Shown here: piece by piece, positions 8,605 to 15,625 of the stretch
Layout: the number at the start of each line of letters is the position of its first letter
How positions within the stretch are numbered: position 1 is the stretch's first letter
Source: WLMZ01 sp043753895
GTDB taxonomy: Bacteria; Actinomycetota; Acidimicrobiia; Acidimicrobiales; Ilumatobacteraceae
Reading direction: 5' to 3'
Assembly: GCA_043753895.1 (NCBI GenBank)
Contig: JAYUWK010000171.1
Span: 91,974-155,973, forward strand
DNA length: 64,000 nucleotides
Notes under the pieces: generated by a model
What the model was told of the DNA's origin: nothing
The model's input: only the letters and a program-made list of their open reading frames with translations
Databases searched by the model: none
Program-made: the position numbers and the translations under genes

Positions 8605-9102
8605 TCAGCGTTGGAGGCGCTGTAGCGACGAGATGGCTCCGGCCATGAGCGGAACGATGGTGAGCAAGACGAACGACGGCAGCGTGAGTCCCACTAGGGG
8701 GAACGAAAGACGAATCGGAAGCTGCCGTGCCGCCGCGTCGGCATTGCGACGTCGTTGGGCGCGCGCTTCATCGGCGAGGCGGTCGAGGATCGGTGCGAGC
8801 GGCGTGCCGTAGCGGTCGCACAGCGCCAGAGCGTCGGCAAGTGGTTGAGCGATAGTGCCGAGTTGGTCGACAAGTTGGGCAATTGCATCTGAGAATCGTG
8901 CGCCGCCGGCCACGCTCTGCACGACGGCCGACAGCGCATCGCGCAGCAGCGGGTCCGCCGACGAAGCCAGCGTCTCGAAGGCCTGTAGCGGCGTGCAGCC
9001 TGCGCGTACCGTGAGCACCAACAGATCGATGAAGTCGGGGAAGGCCAGCGTCAGACGACGATCCATGCGACGTTGCGTGATCACGCGTACCGGCCCGTTC
9101 AT
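8605..9102 (-). CDS. tadC: TadC-like type II secretion F-domain membrane protein
   Basis: A 165-residue inner-membrane platform protein. The T2SSF core begins PDFIDLLVLTVRAGCTPLQA and the C-terminus is hydrophobic (LSFPLVGLTLPSFVLLTIVPLMAG). The start at 9102 gives an ATGA overlap with the TadB stop; a longer upstream frame lacks family similarity. The protein pairs with TadB to form the membrane base driven by TadA. It is short for TadC, which is usual in actinobacterial versions. Confidence 0.75.
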   Translation of the reverse strand: MNGPVRVITQRRMDRRLTLAFPDFIDLLVLTVRAGCTPLQAFETLASSADPLLRDALSAVVQSVAGGARFSDAIAQLVDQLGTIAQPLADALALCDRYGTPLAPILDRLADEARAQRRRNADAAARQLPIRLSFPLVGLTLPSFVLLTIVPLMAGAISSLQRLQR

Positions 9103-9788
9103 CGCAGACCACCGATGATGCGCTGCATTGCCCGCCAACCCAGCAGGTTCAGGCCCAACCCCAATGCCACGCAGATCACGCCAACGGGTGTGATCATGAA
9201 ATGCTGCACGTCGCGGCTGGTGAGCAGCGTCCATGATGCAAAGCCAAGTGGAACGAGGGTGAGCACTCGCGCCGACAGCCGTGCCTGCGCGCTCTGTGCG
9301 ACGCGTTCTTGCGACGCGGCGTGCCGCTCGCGCAGTGTGGCCGCAGCACGGTCGAGTGGTTCGCTGACATTGCCACCCACACGTGCGCATAACCCCAGGA
9401 TGTGCACGACCAATGCGACCCCAGGAGTTTCGGCCGATTGCTGTTGCAGGGCTTCGGCAAACGTGGCACCACGCTGCAGTGCGATCAACGTGCGATCGAA
9501 CAGTGGCGAAAGCGTGGCCACCTCGCGCGACGCAGTAAAGGCGTGTGCCAATGCTTCGCCACTTGCACAGCGTCGGGCGACATCGTCGAGCAGCGCTGCG
9601 AGTGCTTGTACCGGTGGGCCCTCGACGAGGCGCGACCGACGAATTCGAACTCGCCGCGGGGCGCTACGCGCCGGCACAACCCCAGGCCGTAACCTCGCCC
9701 GGGCGATGCCCGCGAGCGCCCATGAGCGAAGACCCGCGGCCACCACGAAGACCGCGCCAACGCTGAGCAACGTGGCCAACATCAGCAT
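9099..9788 (-). CDS. tadB: TadB-like type II secretion F-domain membrane protein
   Basis: A 229-residue membrane protein with an N-terminal helix (LMLATLLSVGAVFVVAAGL), a cytoplasmic helical T2SSF domain (LALVVHILGLCARVGGNVSEPL is typical) and C-terminal hydrophobic helices ending near LGLGLNLLGW. It is a platform subunit of the Tad pilus machine. It overlaps TadA by 7 bp and TadC by 4 bp, showing a compact operon with coupled translation. Confidence 0.78.
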   Translation of the reverse strand: MLMLATLLSVGAVFVVAAGLRSWALAGIARARLRPGVVPARSAPRRVRIRRSRLVEGPPVQALAALLDDVARRCASGEALAHAFTASREVATLSPLFDRTLIALQRGATFAEALQQQSAETPGVALVVHILGLCARVGGNVSEPLDRAAATLRERHAASQERVAQSAQARLSARVLTLVPLGFASWTLLTSRDVQHFMITPVGVICVALGLGLNLLGWRAMQRIIGGLR

Positions 9789-10768
9789 CGCCCCCGTGTG
9801 AGGTGCTGCTTCACCGCGCCGTCGACAACAAGGGTTCGCGGAATTGCATCGCCTGCTTCCGGCTGCGCGAGCTCGACGATGTCGGTCACCCGTCGCTGCC
9901 CATCGGCGGCGCGTGCGAGATGCACGACGACATCAAGACAGCTGCGCACATGCTCGCGCACCGCGTCGATTGGCCACGTGGGTGCGTGCTGTACCACGAG
10001 CGCCTCGACCCGGCGCAGCGTGTCGAGTGCGGCGTTGGCATGACACGTGGCCATCGAGCCGTCGTGCCCGGTGTTCATCGCCTGCAACATGTCAATCACT
10101 TCGCTGCCGCGAATCTCACCGATGATCAATCGGTCGGGTCGTAGCCGTAACGAGGTACGCACCAGATCGCTCATCGTGATCGCCGGTACCCCATCAGCGG
10201 TGGCCGGGCGAGTCTCCAAGCGCAGAACATGAGCCGTGTCGAGCTGCAACTCGGCGGTGTCTTCGAGCGTGATGACGCGCTGGCCACAGGGCACATGGGA
10301 GACCAGCACGTTCAGCAGGCTGGTCTTGCCCGACGATGCCGCCCCGCTGATGAGCACGTTGCAGCGCCGGTCGACGATGTCTTGCAACACATCGATGACA
10401 CCATCGTCGGCGAACTCGGCGAGCGATCGTCGGTGTACTCCGAAGCGACGCAACGTGAGGCACGTTCCGTCGATCGCGATCGGCGCGAGCACGGCGCATA
10501 CGCGAGATCCATCGGGCAGGCGGGCATCGACAATGGGCGACAATCGATCCAGCCGGCGTCCGAGTGGATTGAGGATGCGTTCGATGATGCGCGGCGTGAC
10601 GTCGTCGGACAGGCGACGGGCGAACGCAATGGCACCGTCGCGTTCGACCCACACATCGCCGCCGTTGTTGATCATGATCTCGTTGACCAGCGGATCGAGC
10701 AGCAGCGGCTGCAAGGGCTCGAGCCCTGCCATGTTTGCGATAGCAGCGAGCGCATGGTCGGGGGTCAT
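9782..10768 (-). CDS. tadA: TadA/CpaF-type secretion ATPase
   Basis: A 328-residue hexameric ATPase that powers Tad pilus assembly at the inner membrane. The start at 10768 (MTPDHALAAIANMAG) overlaps the upstream TadZ stop as ATGA. Motifs are Walker A ISGAASSGKTSLL, the Asp box ITLEDTAELQL, Walker B LRPDRLIIGEIRG and the His box GSMATCHAN. The N-terminal domain carries the family segment PLVNEIMINNG. It lacks the long N-terminal extension of proteobacterial CpaF. Confidence 0.9.
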   Translation of the reverse strand: MTPDHALAAIANMAGLEPLQPLLLDPLVNEIMINNGGDVWVERDGAIAFARRLSDDVTPRIIERILNPLGRRLDRLSPIVDARLPDGSRVCAVLAPIAIDGTCLTLRRFGVHRRSLAEFADDGVIDVLQDIVDRRCNVLISGAASSGKTSLLNVLVSHVPCGQRVITLEDTAELQLDTAHVLRLETRPATADGVPAITMSDLVRTSLRLRPDRLIIGEIRGSEVIDMLQAMNTGHDGSMATCHANAALDTLRRVEALVVQHAPTWPIDAVREHVRSCLDVVVHLARAADGQRRVTDIVELAQPEAGDAIPRTLVVDGAVKQHLTRGRC

Positions 10769-11433
10769 GCAGCCAACTCGCGCAGAGCGGCCGACAGCGT
10801 GCGCGGCAGCCGCGCTGCGAGCAGACCAGCGTCGACCGCGCGCGCCACAGCCGGATCGAGATTGATCTCTGCCGACACGGGCGCCTGAGTTGCATATGCA
10901 ACATCTTGTGCGCGCAACGCTCGACCCGGTTCGTGCACCACGATGATGCCGGTGGGAACCAGTGGACTGGCTGCGGCGCGACGAAGCGCGAGATAACACG
11001 CACGGGTCACCAGAAATCGCTGCTGTGCTGCCGCGACCAACGCCGGCGGTGGCGCGAAGGAGCCAGCATCGACAATGACATGCCGGGTTCCGGCTGACAG
11101 ATACTGACCGAGGTCGGCCCACCGCGCCAGATCGCCAGACGCCGTGGCGGTGCCGCGAGGGATGAGCACCAACCCATCAGCTGCCGGAGCGCCGAGCGAT
11201 TCGAGTGCAGGCGGCGGCGCCGTCGGTGAGAGCACCCATTCGTGCACGCCCGAGCCAGCCGGTTCGGGCAAACCCATTGCGGCGGGCACATCGCCCGCAA
11301 GATCGATCAACCAGGTGGCTTCCCCGGCCGGTTGATGAGCCGGTTCATGGGCTGCTGCAGTGAGCAACGCCAACGCACACGACACGACCGTGGTACCACT
11401 GCCACCCTTGGCAGCCCAACAAACGGTGAGCAC
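10765..11433 (-). CDS. TadZ/CpaE-like MinD-family ATPase
   Basis: A 222-residue protein starting at the GTG at 11433 (VLTVCWAAKGGSGTTVVS), with a GGGGGTG ribosome-binding site. The deviant Walker A is AKGGSGTT, where the usual Lys is replaced by Thr-Thr, and VIVDAGS follows. CpaE/TadZ proteins localise the Tad machine at the pole or membrane. Altered P-loops are seen in this family, so ATP hydrolysis may be weak. It is the first gene of the Tad operon, followed by TadA with a 4-bp overlap. Confidence 0.72.
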   Translation of the reverse strand: MLTVCWAAKGGSGTTVVSCALALLTAAAHEPAHQPAGEATWLIDLAGDVPAAMGLPEPAGSGVHEWVLSPTAPPPALESLGAPAADGLVLIPRGTATASGDLARWADLGQYLSAGTRHVIVDAGSFAPPPALVAAAQQRFLVTRACYLALRRAAASPLVPTGIIVVHEPGRALRAQDVAYATQAPVSAEINLDPAVARAVDAGLLAARLPRTLSAALRELAA

Positions 11434-11509
11434 AACACACCCCCGGACTCGATCGCACACATGGTGCAATCGTGAGAAACACATCAACGGGGGGAAGCCC
11501 GCTAGCAAC

Positions 11510-12487
11510 CTATCCGGCGATGGTGCCCGCTCCAACATGGTCGCTCGTGACCTCGTTGCACAACGGTTCGCCGCGCACGAAGCGGCCCATGTTGTCGATG
11601 AAGATCTGTGCGCCGCGATGGTTGGCCAGTGCGGTCGCCCCCGAGTTGTGCGGCGTGATGATCACATTGGGCATGTCCCACAAGGGACTATCGGCACTCA
11701 ACGGTTCGGTCGCGAACACATCAAGGCCCGCTCCGGCGAGGCGACCGTTCGAGAGCGCATCAATGAGTGCGGGTTCATCGACCAACCCGCCACGACCCAC
11801 GTTGATGAATCGTGCGGTCGGTTTCATCATCGCCAACTCGTCGACCCCGATGAGTTCGCGGGTGTCGTTGGTGAGCGGCAATGCGAGCACTACATAGTCG
11901 GCCCACGCGAGCAACGTCGCCAAGCCGTCCCACGTGCGCGTCTCGCATGGTTCGCGACCCGTGACGGAGCGTCGACACCCGAGCACGTTCATGCCCAGCG
12001 CCAGGCCGAGCCGCGCCGTCTCTTCGCCGATGGGTCCCATGCCGATGACGGCCAAGTTTGCGCCCTCGACTTCGTCACCCATGTGCGGTGCCCAGACGTG
12101 CTGCTGCTGGGCTCGCATCCACGCGGGAGCGTCGCGGCTGAGGCCGAGGATCATCAATATCACCGTCTGTGCGATCGGACGCGCCGAGGATCCTGACGAT
12201 GTGGTCAGGCGGGCCCCGCGCCGAACGAACTCACCGAACACCGGACTGTCGACACCGGCCGAAAAAGTGTGCAGCCACTGCAGTTTCGGTGCCTGTAGGC
12301 ACGCCATGATGTAGTGCGCCGTGCGCTCGGGCCATGCATCCCCGCTGAAGAACGCAACGGTTACTCGCGCCAGATCTTCGTCGCTGACGTGTTCGTCGCC
12401 GTTCAGCGTGATGACATCGAGTTGTGGCGCAACGGTAAGCAGTTCGGCTCCGTACCGAGCCCATGCGGTGTCGGTACAGAACAGCAC
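11510..12487 (-). CDS. D-isomer-specific 2-hydroxyacid dehydrogenase
   Basis: A 325-residue cytoplasmic NAD(P)-dependent dehydrogenase. The cofactor fold is LAVIGMGPIGEETARLGLALGM, the catalytic Arg region is FINVGRGGLVDEPAL, and the Glu and His region is EPLSADSPLWDMPNVIITPH. It likely reduces a 2-keto acid; the substrate is unknown. The GTG at 12487 is preferred because it lies 8 nt after the stop of a 25-residue reading frame. A longer frame from 12571 would overlap that peptide. Confidence 0.85.
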   Translation of the reverse strand: MLFCTDTAWARYGAELLTVAPQLDVITLNGDEHVSDEDLARVTVAFFSGDAWPERTAHYIMACLQAPKLQWLHTFSAGVDSPVFGEFVRRGARLTTSSGSSARPIAQTVILMILGLSRDAPAWMRAQQQHVWAPHMGDEVEGANLAVIGMGPIGEETARLGLALGMNVLGCRRSVTGREPCETRTWDGLATLLAWADYVVLALPLTNDTRELIGVDELAMMKPTARFINVGRGGLVDEPALIDALSNGRLAGAGLDVFATEPLSADSPLWDMPNVIITPHNSGATALANHRGAQIFIDNMGRFVRGEPLCNEVTSDHVGAGTIAG

Positions 12488-12495
12488 CGGCCCGT

Positions 12496-12573
12496 TCAGG
12501 ACGAACTGACCTTCTTCGCCGCGAATGCGATCAGACCAACGAGTGCAACCAGGAGGACGAGCTTCTTCCACAT
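12496..12573 (-). CDS. Small single-helix membrane peptide (25 residues)
   Basis: The frame ATG (12573) to TGA (12496) encodes MWKKLVLLVALVGLIAFAAK plus KVSSS, a clean hydrophobic helix flanked by lysines. Similar tiny helix-plus-Lys peptides occur in actinobacteria. Its stop lies 8 nt before the dehydrogenase GTG, so it could be a coupled leader or an independent membrane peptide. No obvious ribosome-binding site was found. Confidence 0.4.
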   Translation of the reverse strand: MWKKLVLLVALVGLIAFAAKKVSSS

Positions 12574-12578
12574 GCCGG

Positions 12579-13217
12579 TCACGCTAGCGGTTGTGCCGGA
12601 GTAACGACAGCACGAGTCATCGCGGTGTGCGCCTTCGGTCGGCCCTCGCTCCACCGATGCATTTCGAGCACATCAAAGCCGGCAGCCGAGAGCATCGAAG
12701 GCACGTGCCGGATGAGATGACACCCACCCGCGATGCGTTGCTGCAACGGGTCGAGGCGCTTCTGCCAACGCTGCGTCTTGTCGTCGTCGGCGAGTCCGTG
12801 TTCGAGCACGTGCAGCGTGCCGCCTGCGACGAGCACACGACCGATCTCGCGCAGCGCGGCGCCCACGTCGGGGATGGTGCACAGCGTGAACGTGGAGACC
12901 ACGCAATCGACCGAGCCATCGTCGAGCGGCAGCGTCTCGCCGTTCAGACCAATGACCTCCACGGGGAACGGAGCCTTCGCGATTCGCTCACGGGCAAGCT
13001 CGACAGCGCGTGCCGACGGCTCGACCACCAGCAGCCGCTGCACTGCGGCTGGATACAGCGCAAGGTTGTGACCGGAACCGAAGCCAATTTCGAGAACGGT
13101 ACCGTGCGTGCCGGCGAGCGTGTCGCGCCGATGCGGCCGGAACGCCTTGGTGCCGCACATCCGGTCGATCGCAACCGGCAGCACGCGTTCTTCGTAGTAC
13201 TCACTGAAGCGACTCAT
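12579..13217 (-). CDS. Class I SAM-dependent methyltransferase
   Basis: A 212-residue methyltransferase. The SAM-binding motif I is VLEIGFGSGHNLALYP, the acidic residue after strand 2 is in LLVVEPS, and motif post-I/II is LPLDDGSVDCVVSTFTLC. It belongs to the Methyltransf_11 group, UbiE/small-molecule type, with no specific substrate evident. The start at 13217 (MSRFSEYYEERVLP) is preferred over an upstream ATG because the family begins here. It lies immediately beside the tRNA-Sec gene, on the opposite strand. Confidence 0.8.
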   Translation of the reverse strand: MSRFSEYYEERVLPVAIDRMCGTKAFRPHRRDTLAGTHGTVLEIGFGSGHNLALYPAAVQRLLVVEPSARAVELARERIAKAPFPVEVIGLNGETLPLDDGSVDCVVSTFTLCTIPDVGAALREIGRVLVAGGTLHVLEHGLADDDKTQRWQKRLDPLQQRIAGGCHLIRHVPSMLSAAGFDVLEMHRWSEGRPKAHTAMTRAVVTPAQPLA

Positions 13218-13272
13218 GCCCGCTGAGTCTGCCACGTGTCGCAACACGTTCGGCCCGAGTAGCATCATCGGC

Positions 13273-13368
13273 GGAGGTGTCCGGGTACCTGGTGGGCTCC
13301 ACCGCCTTCAAAGCGGCTGGGACGAGCGATCCTCGTCCGGCGGGTTCGATTCCCGTCCACCTCCGCCA
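13273..13368 (+). tRNA. selC: tRNA-Sec (anticodon UCA)
   Basis: A 96-nt tRNA gene including CCA. The acceptor strand GGAGGTG (13273-13279) pairs with CACCTCC (13358-13364), then discriminator G and encoded CCA. The anticodon loop CTTCAAA puts TCA at 13308-13310, flanked by CCGC/GCGG. The long variable arm has a 7-bp stem (GGACGAG 13320-13326 with CTCGTCC 13332-13338). The T arm is GGGTTCGATTCCC. Long variable arm, UCA anticodon and length match bacterial selC. The D arm could not be paired cleanly by hand. It reads UGA as selenocysteine, as needed by the Prx-like gene at 4848. Confidence 0.9.
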
Positions 13369-13370
13369 AA
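13341..13370 (+). repeat. attL: left 30-bp direct repeat within tRNA-Sec
   Basis: This 30-bp sequence starts at the T arm (CGGGTTCGATTCCC) and runs through the CCA end plus AA of tRNA-Sec. It is identical to 21989-22018; the bases on either side differ. The copy here is joined to a complete tRNA. Confidence 0.85.
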
Positions 13371-13411
13371 TAACTGCAGGTCAGAGCCTATTTCTGTCGG
13401 CGAAATCCGCC

Positions 13412-13432
13412 GATTGGTCACAGAATGGTCAC
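13412..13432 (+). repeat. Phased GGTCAC repeats, left end of island (candidate arm-binding sites)
   Basis: GATTGGTCACAGA (13412-13424) is followed by AATGGTCACGG, placing GGTCAC at 13416 and 13427, exactly 11 bp apart. The same 13-mer occurs twice near the other end at 21842 and 21853. One-helical-turn spacing at both ends suggests integrase or excisionase arm sites. Confidence 0.5.
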
Positions 13433-13869
13433 GGCGGAAGAGTTCCGTCGGTCCCGATCTCGTCGCGCCAACTGTGAAACTCGGCTCGTATGAGCGCGAA
13501 CGTGGAGTCGTCCACCTCGAATGCCGACCGCGGCAGATCGTCGAGCACGCCGATCGCTTCGCGCAGAACAGCAAGGTTGAAGCCGAGATCCTTCGCGACC
13601 GCGAGCGACTCGAGTGTTCGGCGGGTAAAGCGTGCACGCAGCGCATGCACGTCGACGCGGAGGCCCGCGTTGAACAGGCTGTCGCGGATCGCCGGCCAGA
13701 GCCGATCGACGGCGTCGCGGGATGGACCGAAGCAGTCGAAATCACGCGTCGTGCGATCGACCACATCGTGAGCGATCAGCGCGCCACCTCCTGCCAAAGC
13801 GAACCCATCGGCCTCGGCGAGCGAGAAGACCAACGATGCAACTCGTTGCTGCAGCTCAGACAGCGACAT
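13429..13869 (-). CDS. AbiEii-like nucleotidyltransferase (short form)
   Basis: A 146-residue protein starting MSLSELQQRVASL. It has the minimal nucleotidyltransferase signature GGGALIAHDVVDRTTRDFD, i.e. Gly-Gly followed by the DxD metal-binding pair, as in AbiEii/MNT toxins. It then loses similarity to the longer C-terminal part of AbiEii, so it is a compact family member or a truncation. It overlaps by 14 bp the upstream gene 13856-14182, which would be its antitoxin-like partner. It lies just inside the left end of the selC island. Type IV toxin activity is inferred only from family and arrangement. Confidence 0.65.
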   Translation of the reverse strand: MSLSELQQRVASLVFSLAEADGFALAGGGALIAHDVVDRTTRDFDCFGPSRDAVDRLWPAIRDSLFNAGLRVDVHALRARFTRRTLESLAVAKDLGFNLAVLREAIGVLDDLPRSAFEVDDSTFALIRAEFHSWRDEIGTDGTLPP

Positions 13870-14182
13870 GAACGAGGTGTTCTCGAATCCAACCGTCCCA
13901 CGCCTCGTGCACGGCCGGCGGCAACCACAACGAGTCCCAGATGGCCAGCAGCGTCGCCTGATGAATCCACTCGCGGACGTCGTCCTGCGAACCCTCGCGC
14001 AACACTGTCGCGTATACAACCCGTAGTTCCGCAGGGTCGTCAAGCTCAAAGGTCGAACTGGGACCCGACCATGAAAGGTGTTCGGGCAGCGTGACACGCC
14101 CACGCCACTTCCCGCCTGAGGTCGGCCAGTTCAGCGGAGGCGTCGCTGATCGCCACCATGATGGTTTGTCGACATCTGACAT
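13856..14182 (-). CDS. Hypothetical partner of the AbiEii-like protein
   Basis: A 108-residue acidic, Trp-rich protein (PSWWRSATPP, LSWSGPSSTFELDDPAELR, IWDSLWLPPAVHEAWDGW). The family was not recognised. The ATG at 14182 has a strong AAGGAGGTG site six nt upstream; an ATG at 14200 would include that site in the coding region. It precedes and overlaps the nucleotidyltransferase gene by 14 bp, the usual order for antitoxin then toxin. No DNA-binding motif is evident, so antitoxin function is a guess from context. Confidence 0.55.
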   Translation of the reverse strand: MSDVDKPSWWRSATPPLNWPTSGGKWRGRVTLPEHLSWSGPSSTFELDDPAELRVVYATVLREGSQDDVREWIHQATLLAIWDSLWLPPAVHEAWDGWIREHLVHVAV

Positions 14183-14400
14183 CTCTGCACCTCCTTGCAT
14201 CGCGAGCCTAGATGATTGGCTCCAAGCCTGTTAGTGGTCGAAGGCGAGTATTGAGTGGGCGGGTCCGGGATGGTGGGTTGTTTCGTTGTGCCAGATGGCG
14301 GCGGCAATCAACCATCTAGCACCCACAGAACGGTAGCGGCCGGTGACTTGACAAGGGAACCGGTTCTCCATGAAGGCGAAGCGCTGGTACTGTTCACGGA
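14183..14400. other. Divergent intergenic region with weak promoter elements
   Basis: A 218-nt spacer between divergent genes. TACTGT at 14388-14393 lies 7 nt before the GTG at 14401 and could be a -10 box giving a leaderless message. TTGACA at 14348-14353 is too far away to pair with it. No other gene was seen. Confidence 0.3.
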
Positions 14401-14586
14401 GTGAAGGCTGAGCTCGTTGAACGCTTCCGGGGCCGTTGGGTGGCACTGGACGACACCGGGAACGTAGTCGCGGACTCCGAGGAGCTTGGTGCGCTGCTCG
14501 AGCGTCTTGAGCGAGCCGGACTGCGCGCCGACACCGTGCAACGTGTTCCGGGTGCAGACGACCCGTTGTTCGTCGGGCTGAGCTGA
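14401..14586 (+). CDS. Small DUF5678-like protein
   Basis: A 61-residue protein with the pattern RGRWVALDDTGNVVADSEELGALLERL and a C-terminal VQRVPGADDPLF. This matches the short DUF5678-like fold of unknown function, which often precedes an aspartic-protease-like gene. The next gene, 13 nt downstream, is such a protein. The start is the GTG at 14401. No ribosome-binding site is visible, but a -10-like TACTGT lies 7 nt upstream, so a leaderless transcript is possible. The pair may form a two-protein module with protease and partner, which is inferred. Confidence 0.6.
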   Translation: MKAELVERFRGRWVALDDTGNVVADSEELGALLERLERAGLRADTVQRVPGADDPLFVGLS

Positions 14587-14599
14587 CCGACCATCGTCG

Positions 14600-15067
14600 A
14601 TGGGTGATACGTGGGTTTACCACCACCAGGACCTTGGAGAGCCGGTCCACGTCGATGGCTCGCCAATCTTGCGGCCAGTGGTGCCATTAATCGTGGGTGC
14701 TGAGCTTCCGGCGGTGCTCGGCGTGTTGGACTCCGGCTCGCCGATCTCGGTGGCGAGCGCCGACCTCTTCGCCTTTCTCGGCGTCGATATCGAGGCCGAC
14801 GACCCGTTGTACGAGATCCCCCTGAGCGTGGGTGGAGGATTCGAGCGGACACCAGTCTTTCGTGTTCGCCTACGACTCAGCTCGCCGGTTGACCACGCTC
14901 ATGGTGTGTCGTGGAGTCTCGATCTTGGAGCGCGCAGCCGATGGCGTTTGCCGTTCGCTGTGCTCCTGGGCCAGCGGGGCTGGTTTGACTCCTTCCCGAC
15001 CCGGATCGACGCGACGACATCCACTGTCGAACTCCCCGTCGGTTCTGCAAGTGACGTCGAGTATTGA
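14600..15067 (+). CDS. Retropepsin-like aspartic protease-fold protein
   Basis: A 155-residue protein with the aspartic protease signature GVLDSGSPISVAS (D-S-G in place of D-T-G), followed by a second beta half with LPFAVLLGQRGWFDSF. Single-domain proteins of this size usually act as dimers. A substrate is not known. It has no signal peptide, so it should act in the cytoplasm. It follows the DUF5678-like gene and is part of the selC island cargo. A sharp drop in gene density follows, where the broken integrase begins on the other strand. Confidence 0.6.
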   Translation: MGDTWVYHHQDLGEPVHVDGSPILRPVVPLIVGAELPAVLGVLDSGSPISVASADLFAFLGVDIEADDPLYEIPLSVGGGFERTPVFRVRLRLSSPVDHAHGVSWSLDLGARSRWRLPFAVLLGQRGWFDSFPTRIDATTSTVELPVGSASDVEY

Positions 15068-15143
15068 GCACTTCTGTCGGCTGTCGGCCACTCGACTCGT
15101 AGGCCTCGGTCACCGAGAACACCAATGATTCGACCGTGCAGCG

Positions 15144-15625
15144 TCAAGGCGCAAGCAGGGAGTCGGCTCTAATTGCGGCGTCCTCGTCGTCACCGGGCAG
15201 GACGTGGGCGTACACCTTCAAGGTGACCCCAACATCGGCGTGGCCGACTCGTTGCGACACAACTTTCACCGGCACTCCGCTGGCGAGAGCAGCCGTCGCG
15301 TAGCTGTGCAGAAGATCGTGCAACCGGATTGAGGGCAACTCGGCGCGCTTGGCGAGATCGACGAAAAGGTTCGAGAAGGCCTCGGGGTTTGGTGGCGAGC
15401 CATCGACGTTCGTCACGATCAGACCGCCGCGATCCGCCGGCCAGGAGACGCTCGGCATTCTGTTGGCGCTTCCATGCCCGCAGTGCGCTCGCAGTGGCCG
15501 GTCCGATCGCAATCGTTCTGTTGCCCCGAGCGGTCTTCGGAGTCGAGGTCGCGATTGTCGTCCCGTACCGAATACGCGTCGAGCGAATCGTCACCGCACC
15601 GCCGTCGAGGTCAACGTCTGACCAT
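15144..15625 (-). pseudogene. Tyrosine integrase remnant (frameshifted, N-terminus lost)
   Basis: Reading leftwards from 15625, one frame gives GLRWSDVDLDGGAVTIRSTR, then ARGNRTIAIGPATASALRAW. A frame change near 15430 leads to GLIVTNVDGSPPNPEAFSN and RLHDLLHSYATAALASGVP, then VGHADVGVTLKVYAHVLPG. This is the C-terminal catalytic domain of a phage-type tyrosine recombinase. The usual HDLRH has become HDLLH, losing a catalytic Arg. The N-terminal DNA-binding domain is absent and the fragment abuts the helicase end. It is presumably the inactivated integrase of the island. Confidence 0.8.

Noticed and set aside
13308..13766. Minus-strand frame containing GGGGRESNPP near the tRNA-Sec gene
   Set aside because: It is the antisense translation of the tRNA-Sec 3' end. 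The same peptide type appears at attR near 22000 for the same reason.
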